Positions 45,215 through 56,331 of a DNA stretch of 64,000 nt are shown piece after piece. Position 1 is the stretch's first letter. Each line of letters opens with the position of its first letter. Origin of the DNA: Margaritispora aquatica (taxonomy: Eukaryota > Ascomycota > Leotiomycetes > Helotiales > Discinellaceae). The position numbers and the translations under genes were made by a program. The DNA is taken from the NCBI GenBank assembly GCA_007644065.1, contig VJWN01000004.1, positions 248,001 through 312,000 of the forward strand, written 5' to 3'. The notes under the pieces were generated by a model. That model ran no database searches. It was not told the origin of the DNA and saw nothing but the letters and a program-made list of their open reading frames with translations.

Positions 45215-48200
45215 TCAATAATCCTCATCCGAATCCTCATCATCGGGCAACAAAGCACGATACCTCCTACTTGCTAGATCCTCCTCCAGCCCACCCTCAC
45301 TCTCAGGATCAAGATAGCCCTCGCCACCCACAAGACTGAGCGCCACAGGCAAGAAAATCAAGGCATGCGTAGCAGCGAAGATGACCAACGCGAGCCAGAT
45401 GCGGAAGTAGTAAATCTCGAAGATCTTGCTGCGGGTGAAGGCCAAAACGCTGACACCGAGGAGCTTAGTAATGGTGATGCCAGAGAAGACGGAGCCGCCA
45501 ACATTGACGAGAGCTGTCCAGGCTCGGGCATCACGGCCGCGGAATTTCTTGCTCGCGCGCTCCATGACGGCGCGGGAGGGGAACATGAACGCGCGGGCAA
45601 TGTGGGCACAGAACTCGACGCCAATACCGACGCAGATGACGAGGTTGACGAGACTGACAGCGTTCAGGGAAACGTTGAATACGGCCATGGTGCCTATGAT
45701 ATCAGTCACAATCATGATGACTGTTGCAGTGACCACCGCACCAGTCTTAACGGAGCCTAGTAGTAGCGATGAAATAATGAGAATGAGAGCGAGCGCTGAG
45801 CCCAACAAAGTAGCAGTTAAACAAACAATAGTCGCATATTGGTCGAAGAAGATATAGAACACACTGTATGGGAACACCTCAATACCAGTGCTGTCCTTCA
45901 GACCGTCTGCAATTCTGCGAGCAGATGCGTAAGCGGCAATGAAGTCATCCTGGCTTCGAAGTGGAACATGGCTCGTGCGAAAGCTGCTTGCTGGGATTGT
46001 ATTCCTCTCGGCATCGATAACAAGGGAAGTACTATATCCAGCTTGACCACCAAGAGCACATCTCGCGTCTGTTGGGGAAGCGATCCATTTCTGTAAATAA
46101 TGTGTGAACTCTGCGCCTTCAGGCATACCAAATAGCGTGATATTCCACTCAGGATCGCGGTCTGTGAAGCAAGTTTTGCCACCTTCAACACAGCAATCTT
46201 CTTGCCCGGGATCAAGCCAGCGGAAGAAATCATCAATCCAATTAGCTGGTGTGGAGGCAATGTAGGAGACGTCGGGTCTCTTTCTCTCTCCTTCTAACAC
46301 GTTCGCAAGGGATTGCTGTTCACACGTGGTGAAGCGAGCGCACAATTGCTGCTGGTGCACTCTTTGAGTGACGTTCAACTCCCGTGTGACGAAGTAGACT
46401 GGTGGTCCAGACTCAAAATAGTCGTACAAGTCGTTAAAGTAAGGGATCAAGTACGAGTCATCAGGAATTGCAACTCTCTGGTCAAGACCAAGTTTGATCT
46501 CTGGCATCAATGATACGCCAGCAGTAAAGATGCCTAGAAATATCACTACAACAGCAACCTTGACTTTCTTGCCAAGGAGAAATGGCGCGTAGGTTTTGCG
46601 AATAAATGATTGGATGGTGCTTTCATCTTGACCTTCATAAGATCTCGCATACCCAGTTCCGCTGCTGTTGCCCAAGTGAATGCCTGCTCCCTTAATCTTG
46701 ATGCAAGGAAAGCAGTCTGAGCGCTGGTCTTCAACTCGCTTTTGGTTGAGGCTGAGAACTGAAACAAACATAGTGACCTGCAAAACTGCATTGATAAAAA
46801 CAGCTCCAGCTGCATAGATTGCGAAATTGCGTACAGCTGGCATGCCAGCAAATGCGCCCAAGGCAAACGCAACTGTCTCGGTGATTGCACTGAGCAAAAT
46901 GGATGGTCCCATTCGCCCAAGTGCTTTTGCGATTCTCACTTCCACCAACTCATCCGCATGACTGACGTTTACCCTCTCGAATTCGTGGACAATAAGGAAA
47001 ATATTGTCAACACCAACTGCCAGGACGATGAATGGAATGACCTCGGCAATGATCAAAGTCACTTTGATGCCCATTGCGGAGAATAATCCAATAGATGCCG
47101 AGATAGACATAAGGACTATAACAATTCCAACCACACCTAGGGTGAATTTTGATTCAACCAAAGCAGTTGATGGGTTGGACAGTATGGTGCGGAGCGAAAG
47201 TGTCGTCGATCCAAGAGCCAATGAGGCATAGAAGAACATTATGATGTAACTGATAATGACGATTTTCGCATCTGTATTGGTGGACTTGTTCAATTCCTCC
47301 TCCAGACTGACCTCTGTAGAAAATGACAACCGTAATCCTCTGGCGCTTGCCTCTCTCTGCATATCAAGAAGTTTTGCTTTCAGAGATTGCTCCCAATCCA
47401 TCGTCTTTTCAAGCTCAGGAGAACCTTCAACATAATTGTTAAGGACCCAAGTGAAAATCGCAGCTGTTGATTTTTCATATGCAGCTGGTGCCTTCGTCTC
47501 ATTAGAGCTAAAGCCTCCCAAAATCAATGCAGGATCGACAGGCTGGCCGAACTTGGGAAGACATGCAACTGGATCATCGGTACATTTAAGCAACTGTCTT
47601 GTCCAGGTTGATGGACTGTATTTCGACATATCATTGTTGAAGTATACAGCCACTGATTGGACGACACATCCACCCCCAGTTGGGTTGAAACAAACGTCCT
47701 CAAGTTGAGCCCCAGTTTGTTTGCCCTTGAGCTTATTAACGCTATTTTCGAAGTCAGACCACCACTTAAGAGTCTCATAACTCAGAACTGGTCCAGGCCC
47801 ACTGCTTTGAGTGTCGTTGACTAAAAACACCTGCTCGGCTCGGTAGAATGGACCGAAATTTGAGTCGAAGAAGTCTTTTTCTTGTGCTGCTGCAGAAGTT
47901 GGACTAACCCATAATCTGGCTGGATCTCTCTCTATTTCAAAATTGGCCCATCCTAAGCTGAGAAGTGCCACGACAGTTACACAGACACCAATGGTTATAC
48001 CAGGAAAGCGTGCTGATGTATACCCCAAACGACTAAATGCACCATCACAAACGGTGTTGATCCAATAATTCTTTTGGGGACGATCATACATAGCAGCACT
48101 GTGTACAATGTCACCCTCATCTTCATCGTCGCTTGGAGCAGCATCGTGAAGCAGTCGAAGGTGCTCATTTCTCTTCTTCTTGATTCTCACCCACGCATGG

Positions 48201-49105
48201 CCAGAGACCGCTGTGGCCACGAGGAGAACAAGAATTCCATAGATAAGTATCGCAGCGAACGACAAGCATGGAAGTAATCCAACATGACATGATCCTGCCT
48301 CTGATACCGCTGGTAAGGTAGGGCAGACATCTGGGCAATCGACACATGCACACCGGAAGGCTTCATCTTCGTCATTGCACCTTTTTGGCACCATCTGCTT
48401 TGGATGCATATCCTTTTCTGGATATTCCGTTGGTAATGGGAAATTGATTTGGAATGGCGAGCCAAACGGAGGGTTCTTCTTGCCCAAGAACTTCAGGAAA
48501 TCCACATAGTTCTTCGCACCTCCGCCAATGAACGTCATCGCATTGCTATTCGCCGCTCCAAACTTCACATCTTTACAACTGTCGTAAAATCCACTTCCAT
48601 ACTCCTCAGATACCAGCTGGTCAAGCTCTGTAACTCTAAGCTCTTTGTTTTTCGTCTCGGTCTGTGTTACATTGATGAAGAGTGACTGGTCAGGAGAGCA
48701 GGTAAAAGTACAGAATAGGTTGTAGAAGTTGTCTTTGCATGCTGGGCATGCAGATATAAACGCGTTTGCCTTCTTAAGGTTGTCTGACAAGCTTTCAATC
48801 TAGAATAGTTAGAAATGAACCAACATAAGGTTATAACCCTATGAACATACCTGATCTCCTTTGCAACACACCGGGCCCTCCTTCCACTTGGGACCGCATA
48901 GCTCTACCAATTGTTTTCGTGTATCCTCTTCTGGCTCCTCTGCGAGTCCATTATCAGGACAAGGCAACGCCGGTGAAAAGAAGCTTGATCCTCCACAACT
49001 TCCTCGTATAGAACATCGTCCTGCCTCGTGCTTCATTGTATACGGCTCTGCTGAAGCTAGACCGAGTAGTCCAGCTACGGCCAAAGCCTGCCAGCGACGA
49101 GGCAT
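45215..49105 (-). CDS. NCR1: Niemann-Pick C1-type sterol transporter (Ncr1/NPC1)
   Basis: The product is a 1279-residue vacuolar membrane protein from complement exons 48851-49105 and 45215-48799, joined at CCKGDQ-IESLSDNLKK. A signal peptide (MPRRWQALAVAGLLGLASA) precedes the cysteine-rich N-terminal sterol-binding domain (GRCSIRGSCGG, CCKGDQ, CPACKDNFYNLFCTFTCSPDQS). Helix 1 lies near residue 260. The middle lumenal domain follows, then the five-helix sterol-sensing domain (IVIISYIIMFFYASLALGS through AALGRMGPSILLSAITE-like sequence), a second lumenal domain and the C-terminal RND-type helices. The tail ALLPDDEDSDEDY joins a dileucine to an acidic cluster, plausible for vacuolar sorting. 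NPC1 proteins insert lumenal sterol into the vacuolar membrane. Length equals that of the human protein within a few residues. Confidence 0.95.
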
Positions 49106-50085
49106 GGCTAATCGACCAGCTAGTGTTTGTTTATCTGCGTTGATGTTGACAATCGTGAATTCCTCGTTGGTTTGGCAATGCTTTCTAGGTGTATCAGCTC
49201 ATCGGAGAGCTTTCTTTGTTGTCTCTAGTATAGATTCGTCTTGTTCGTTGATCTAAATACGATTTAGTTGTTTCGAGGAAGCTCAACCAAGCTCTCTCTT
49301 ACACCTAATGCAGGTTGGTCGTCAGCGCCACAGGCATGAGGTTCTGGACGTCATTGTTGGATGGGCACGTGTGCACTCGGATCCGAACTGGGAATAACAT
49401 TCGGACCTAAGGTAAACTCGGAGATAGTCAGCTCTGACTAATGTAGGGGACCTTAGCTGAGAGTTTGCATTCACATTCGTACAACAACAATATTATTACA
49501 ACATGAAAAATATTTATTTGTTTTTTTTTCATCAATATCAATTTTAGCGCGTTCCAATGCTCAGAAATAACTTCTTGGTTTGATTTCCTGATAGACTTCT
49601 GTGCATATGCCTTCAGGAACTCCTCTCTCCTTAATGCACAGTTCTTTTCAATCACTCAAGTCATTATGATCGCCGAGAAGAAAAAAGAATATTGTCTAGC
49701 CAAGAGAGAGGAGTGTTGCCATGCCTAGGCCTTCATCTTGTGGGTTGATTCTCATTTTATCAGTTCAATCTTGTCTATACTCAATTGTTCATGTTTAACA
49801 TTTCAAGCTGCTTCAGTGCCGTTGTATGTCTCTCTAGCAAGTGCTAAATTCTCTCAACTCGACTTCTCAGTTGTGTTTTGGCCATTGTCAAAGCCCCATG
49901 GCTTTTTCCAAGCTCTTGACTGGAACGTTATTATGGAAATCTCCGAGCCGTGTTGTGGCTACTTTGATTCTGATTCACATTTCCTCTTTCGTCAAGCCAT
50001 CTCAGAATTATGTCTTGGGGAGTATTCTTAAGGAGTACCTTCTGCACATTTACATAGTTCTGTAGGTAGGGAAAGCTGGGGCACC
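49106..50085. other. 1-kb spacer between divergent NPC1 and sedolisin genes
   Basis: This holds both promoters. No gene is supported, and the short ORFs lack start context or composition. Confidence 0.5.
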
Positions 50086-52495
50086 ATGTACACTCGACTT
50101 CTAGCTTTTGTTGCGGTGGTTTTGTCTGGAGTTGAGTGCATTGCCATACCTGCATCTCACAACTTACATGAGCGGAGAGATACCTCGACAGAATCACGCT
50201 GGATTAAACGTGACAAGTTAGATCCTCTCGCGATTCTACCCATACGGATAGGACTTGCACAGTCGAACCTCGAAAATGGCTATCAGTATATCATGGATGT
50301 CTCCGATCCGTCGTCAAAGAACTATGGTAAACACTGGACGGACGAAGAGATCGCTAAGAAATTCGCACCTTCCGAGGTGTCTGTAGATATAGTATTCAAA
50401 TGGCTGACCAGTTCTGGTATTTCGACGGACCGGGTTTCAATTTCGGAAAACAGAGGATGGCTAGCATTCGATGCGACAACCAAAGAGTCGGAGAGCTTGC
50501 TTCATGCAGAATTTCATGAGTATCAGCACTCCGCGACTGGAAATATCAGTGTTGCGTGTGATGAATATCATGTCCCAAAAGAAATTCAACCACACATTGA
50601 TTACATTACCCCTGGAATACGGCTTGTTGCATTCTCGAGGAAACTCCTCACAAAACGAGGATTTGGTCTTCATGGCGGTAAGAACTACGCGACTGGCGGC
50701 AAACCTCCTCAGGTGTATTCACCTCCTGGATCAACTGACGCACAGATGCAATCGACTGATCAAGCAACTGATCCTCTTGCAACATGTAACCAAGCCATTA
50801 CTCCAGCGTGTATTAAGGCTTTGTATGGTGTTCCAGTGGGAACTAAATCCGCATCAAGCAACAGGATGGGAATATTTGAGTGCTACGATGCATACGACCA
50901 AGAGGACTGTAAGTCAATATCACTCTTTTTTTCTTCGCATGTACAGGGCGTCATGAAGCGCTGATCATTGATACTAGTGGACTTATTCTACTCCTCTTTC
51001 TATCCTCAGATACCACAAGGCACTGAACCAAAGTTGAATCTCATTGATGGAGGCTCAGCACCTGTTGCACAAGTCAATGCGGGCGGAGAATCTATTCTAG
51101 ACTTCGATGTAGCATATCCACTTATATGGCCACAAAACACTGTTCTTGTAAGCAAAAACTAATTTCTTTCCATATGCAAATCTGGATCGCACCTAAGATT
51201 ACAACGCGGTAAATCATATTCACTAACTCGGTCTACAGTATCAAGTCGGAATCTCCTCATCCTTTAACAGTTTCTTAGATGCAATCGATGGGGTAATTTT
51301 TGGCCACATACTGAGTCGAGACTGTCAGCTGATCTCTCTAGTCTTACTGCAAGTACTCAGCCTATGGCGAAACAGTAAGTCTCACTGTATTACCCATCGG
51401 AAGCTCATTTAGCTGATCGAAAATCAGGGCGATGATCCAGCCTTTGACCCGGTCTTCCCTGACCTTGTCTATCCTGGGAAACTTATGTGTGGAAAATTTT
51501 CGGCCACCAATGTGATATCAATCTCATACACAGGTGATGAATATGAACTTCCAGCCTATTACCAACAAAGGCAATGCAACGAGTAAGTCGAGTACATACC
51601 ATACCATATATCGTCCTCGCTAAGGAATGTCATAGATTTATGAAACTTGGTCTAGCAGGAAAGACGATTCTCTTCGCCTCCGGAGATGACGGTGTGGCAG
51701 GCGCTTATGGATGTATTGCTGGTTTCATCTTCAGCCCTAAATGGCCTGCAACGTAATTAGCTACCTTCTCGTCTACGATCATGGAATGTTTTGTGTTAAT
51801 ATTCATAGATGCCCATACGTCACAGCTGTAGGGGCAACCAAGATGCTCCCAGGGAAAAAAGTCACCGACGACGAAGTAGCAGCTCAAGAAGGTCCAGGCA
51901 GTATTTTCTACCCATGGTCCACAGGTGGAGGATTCAGCAACGTCTTCCCCGCTCCATCCTACCAAGCCAAAGCTCTAAAGACGTAAGGATTTCCATAAAA
52001 CCCCCTCACTTATCAATCCAAAGTAGCCACCTCCCGTTAACGCACACCACCAGCTATTTCACCTCCCATAACCCACCATACCTCGGCTACGAAGGATTTG
52101 GAACCTCGTACTCACCCGCAAACGTCTCCCAAAACGGTGGCGTCTACAACAAACTCGGACGCGGAATCCCGGACGTCTCCGCTAACGGCGACAACACCAC
52201 CGTAGTCTTCAAAGGCCAGGCAGGCCTCTCCGGCGGCACGACTGCCAGCACGCCCATCTTCGGCGCAATCATCAACCGCATCAACGAGGAGCGGATAGCT
52301 GCCAAGAAGAGCACGGTGGGGTTCATCAACCCGGTGCTGTACGCGAACCCCGGTGTGCTGAATGATATCAAGAAAGGGCGGAATCCCGGCTGTGGGACGG
52401 ATGGATTTGAGGCTGTGAGGGGATGGGATCCGGTTACGGGGTTGGGGACACCAGATTATGCCAAGATGTTGAAGTTGTGGATGGGGTTGCCTTGA
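50086..52495 (+). CDS. Secreted sedolisin (S53) peptidase with Thr at the nucleophile position
   Basis: The product is a 655-residue protein from eight exons: 50086-50908, 50978-51147, 51239-51292, 51342-51374, 51428-51582, 51636-51752, 51809-51982 and 52054-52495. All joins keep phase. A signal peptide (about 1-20) is followed by a Pro-kumamolisin-type propeptide (IGLAQSNLENGYQYIMDVSDP, NYGKHWTDEEIAKKFAPS). The catalytic domain begins with TPACIKALYGVPVG. The Glu/Asp pair is Glu312 and Asp316 in GGESILDFD, and the oxyanion Asp is in FASGDDGVAG. The calcium site is intact (NDIKKGRNPGCGTDGF, GWDPVTGLGTPDY). The nucleophile motif, normally GTSASTP, reads GGTTASTP, so the Ser codon is Thr572 (ACT, 52241-52243). 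Active relatives release tripeptides at acid pH. Activity here is open. Confidence 0.88.
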
Positions 52496-53007
52496 TGGGT
52501 GTTTGGCGGGATTGTGTAGATAGTGGGACATCGGGGGTGTATGTTTTATATAGAACGGCGAAGGTTATTCCATTTGTAATTTTTGTTTTGATTTTGATTA
52601 GATATGATCCACCTTTATTCCAGGTATCTTTATCACCGTTGATGTATATGTCATACTGTTGGGTTTTGTGGCAAGATAGACCACTTCGCTTCACTTCACT
52701 TCATTCACTACACTCCTTGCTTCTTTCGTCGTATGTCGTTTGCTGCGCAATATTTTATTTTGATGCACTTCAACGATTTTGTTTGTGATCTCAAGCCATG
52801 TCTATTTTCAAAAACCTGTCAAGCTTGCTTCTACCTTGAATAACGGTCGAATTTATATTCACACCTGTACTCTCAAAACATCCATCGAGTACTTCATTTT
52901 TCATCTCGAACAAGACAATCTCTCAGTAGAAGCTCTAAGTAAATGCAACTACATCATTTTCGAACCCAAGCTTTTCCACACCCATTTTCACACAGCTCAC
53001 TTCGCCT
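52496..53007. other. Spacer between convergent genes
   Basis: About 510 bp of 3' flanking sequence, with a short TTCACTTCACTTCATTCAC near-repeat around 52688-52707. No gene is seen. Confidence 0.5.
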
Positions 53008-53746
53008 TCAAGTAGCAACACTCTCAATCATCTTCGCCAACTTCGCATCTAACGCCCTCGCCGCCTCCCCCAACAACCTCACTTTTTCCTGACTCAACTC
53101 TCTTCTTCCCTCCTTTCCACCCGCTTTCCCCGCCTCATAAATCCCCACAATCAACGAGCTCGGCAAAACATACGTCAACTCCGTGCCACCACCCTCCTCC
53201 TCCTGCGCCTTCTCACGCACCAGCAACTCGACCGGCACGAACAGGCCGGCCGTGAGATCATGCTGGATCATCGTCTTGGCAGTCAGTGGGTTCCCGAGAA
53301 TCAGGCGTTTGAGCGCAAGTGGTTTCCCTGTGGTGGGGGAGAGGGAGAGCTGGAAGAGCGGGAGCCAGGCCGCGTGGTCGATTTCCTGCGTCGGATTAGC
53401 TGTTTATGTCCTGTGCTATCCTGCAATTAATTTCAAGGGGGGCAAGAACAACGGAGTCTTGTGCAAAAGAACAGAGGGATAAAAGTACCAAGAAAAGCAT
53501 AAACCCATACTCCCCCACGGCATCCAACACACCCGCGGTAAAGGCATCCCTCGCCGAAGCATCGTACGAAGTGATGCCCTTAGCGATAGCAGGGAACTTC
53601 AGAGTTGTAGGTGAGCCAATCTCTGCGTAGAGACGTGACATGGTGGTGTTGAAATCGTGGGCAGAGTGGACGACTATGCGTGTACCGGCAAAGGGGAGTG
53701 CGTGGGTTGTTGCATTTGTGGGGTGGTGAGGGTGGTGGGAAGCCAT
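53008..53746 (-). CDS. DUF302-like protein
   Basis: The product is a 211-residue soluble protein from complement exons 53489-53746 and 53008-53385, with a phase-0 join reading GEYGFMLFL-EIDHAAWLPLF. The layout matches the small alpha/beta DUF302 (TT1751-like) fold seen in bacteria and fungi. The N-terminal strand TRIVVHSAHDF leads into a helix with LYAEIG. A middle block carries the conserved FxxxDHxxW-like motif (EIDHAAWLP). The C-terminal half has GNPLTAKTMIQHDLTAGLFVPVELLV and a YVLPSSLI strand. No signal peptide is present. Biochemical function of the family is unknown. Fungal members often occur as single-domain proteins of this size. The C-terminal helix RRELSQEKVRLLGEAARALD is extra to the bacterial core. 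Confidence 0.72.
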
Positions 53747-54997
53747 AGTGAGGGTTGTAAGAGGCAGGAGGGTGTATATGAACTAGGTGTACGTTAGATT
53801 GGTTCCGTTAGAAAGGACGAGAGTTGGTTTTGAAAGTGAAGAATTTCGAAGGCTGATATGGTTAGAGAGGTATTTGAAATATATATTGGTGTTTTGGGGT
53901 ACCTAGGTCAGAGTGAAATAGCTTTAGCAAAGATGGAACTCACGCTCCAAACCCATCTCATCGAGTGATACCTGATCGTCTTCATCATACTGTAAACGTG
54001 GTAGTTATGATTAACCTTCCAACCTTAATCGTGCCCCTCTACCTAAGCAACTTCCTCCTTTTCGATCTCGTTTATCAAATGGATCACTAATCAAATACAC
54101 TTCTAAACAAGCCCGGAGCTTCACTTCTGCGGCTAAGGAAGTACGCAAGAAACCCAAACTTTGGATCAGATATCCTCCATCTATCAGATTTTCGCTCGCC
54201 TTTTATGCCTTTGAGCTGAAGTTTGACGTGCAGCTTGCATACCCACTTATTGGTTGTATTACTCCTCCTCTTGCATGTTCGTTTCTCGGCTAACACCAAT
54301 GACAGCATTCCTGTCTTGTCTCTGCAAGACTGTACTGTGACTGTGATTACTATTCAACCATGGTTCTATCAGTATCTGATGAGAGCGTCGCTTCAAAGTG
54401 GACATAAATGAGGCAGTAACAGATTCTGTATTCATAGAAAGAACACTCTGTCGAGTCAAACTATCATAGAACGAGCATTACTTAAGAAAATTTCTTGTCT
54501 GTTCAGTAAGCAAGATATTATCATTAAAATCATACTCGTATCTCGCTATCTATGCCGTGTCATCTGGAGAATGCTATGTCCTCCTCTCGTCTCTTAAATC
54601 CTTCTTCTCGTCCGACCTGTACCTACATCTCATATTCATGCAGCCGTAACTTCGTATGTTCATTGTCTTTTCACTCCGGTTAGGAAGTAACTTATAGACA
54701 GACTCTCTGGACTCTAATCTCTTCGGTTCCGCGAGAAACGTCTTCTCGTGAGTGGCGCCATGCACCTGTCAAGATGCTCAAAAGTCAACTGAAATCTCAG
54801 CAGGATTGATAGGTTTAGCAGAAGAGTCACCCTTCCATCCTTCTTGATGTCGAATTGTCTTCCTCCTCCTTGTTTTCTCCCATCTCTCACCTTACAACCT
54901 TTCCTGGCTCATCTTCCCATAAACCTGTGGGTTCCAAGTCCTACCACAACACCATCAGAAAAAAGTCAAGACACCGCCTCTCCAGAGATACAGTTGC
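53747..54997. other. 1.25-kb spacer
   Basis: This holds the promoter of the DUF302 gene and the 3' flank of the anion transporter gene, both on the minus strand. Only short unsupported ORFs occur. Confidence 0.5.
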
Positions 54998-56331
54998 TCA
55001 CTGATCATGATCCTCATCTTTCCCTGGCCACAAGATCTCCCTCCTCCACACAGCCCTAACATGTGCTGCACCAACAAAGAGCCAAACCGCTACTAAAAGC
55101 ACTGTCATCACGCTGCCGAGCCACAACACACCAGAACTCATCAACGCATCCCCAATCCTAATTGTCGCGATCGTGAAGCCGATGTTGGGGAACACGAAAG
55201 CATACCAGACCAAATGAAAACTCATGCCAGGCTTCGTGCACGCCCCATGTAGCACGGAGACCAGCGCGATGGAGAAGAACCAGAAGGCCGTGGCCCAGAG
55301 GAAGATGGCCGCGCTAACAGAGAGCACGCGGAAGATGTCCGGGATGGAGGCCGCGTTGGAGACGCCCGAGATGGTGGTGTATGAGGGGTAGATGCGTTGT
55401 AGGTTCTGGGAGATGCCGAGGAGGGCGAGGCCGGTGAAGGAGGGCGGGCCGACGGTGATGAACATTCCTGGTCGCGTGTCGGGGCGTGGGAGGCCGTTGG
55501 TGAACAGACGTGCGATGTAGGGTCCGTAGAGGAAGGTTGAGAGCATTATCCCTAGGCCTTGAAAGGCAAGGCCTGAGAAGGAGTGAGTGAGTATAGCACG
55601 TAGGAGTAAGGGAATAGGACAAACAAACCTGCTACGAGGATTGGTAGGGCGAATTCTGGAGGCTGTGAAGGAGCTAGTACGGTTGCTAAAGTGCCTGAGA
55701 GCATGATTGGGAATACTGGGAGCAACCAGGCTGGTGTCATAGCCTGGATGGTCAATGGTTTTCCCGTGAATAAGAAGAAGTACTGCCCGACTGCTACACA
55801 AAACGCACATGCAGCGTATACCCAGAACAGTATTCGAAGTACAACTATCAGCCAGTATCCTGTATGTGGAACCCCATATTCCTGCATATTCGACATTATA
55901 TTGACAATCGAAATCCAGAATGTTGGGAAGAAGAGCGACTCAGTCGGATGTGACAGACAAGATATTATGGTCCTGGGAAACATTATGAAGCGCATTGTGA
56001 TTATGGTGGTGAAGGCTAGAAATAGCACAATATCAAGGACAAACACAATGTCCCCAAGTACTGCAAGACCTTTGAATTTGTGTGGTGTTTGTACCAACAG
56101 AAGTGCAATCCCACCAGTGGACATTGTGCAGGTGTACCACGCCAATGTGAAATGGTGTATACGGTCTCGCAGACCCAGATCTCCATGAAGAGTTGCTGAG
56201 CTCATCCGCAGCGTACCTCTTTGCCCCTCTAGTGAGTTCGAAGAGAACCTCCTCCTCCTCGTCGATGAGTTCCTCCTCCCAGTCGGCATGTTGGTCGTCC
56301 TGTTGGCAAAGTGTATTGGAGCTTGAGGCAT
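54998..56331 (-). CDS. TDT/SLAC1-family anion transporter (malate or sulfite type)
   Basis: The product is a 425-residue protein from complement exons 55629-56331 and 54998-55572 (join LPILVAG-LAFQGLGIM). I chose the ATG at 56331 (MPQAPIHFANRTTN), because the frame further upstream opens only with TTG. A basic N-terminus (TGRRNSSTRRRRF) precedes about ten membrane helices. Family blocks are FTLAWYTCTMSTGGIALLL, AWLLPVFPIMLSGTLATVLA and FITVGPPSFTGLALLGISQN. Their pattern is that of the tellurite-resistance/dicarboxylate transporter family, which includes S. pombe Mae1 and yeast Ssu1. The conserved Phe-containing pore helices support a channel-like anion carrier in the plasma membrane. Malate uptake versus sulfite efflux cannot be decided from sequence alone. 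Confidence 0.87.
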
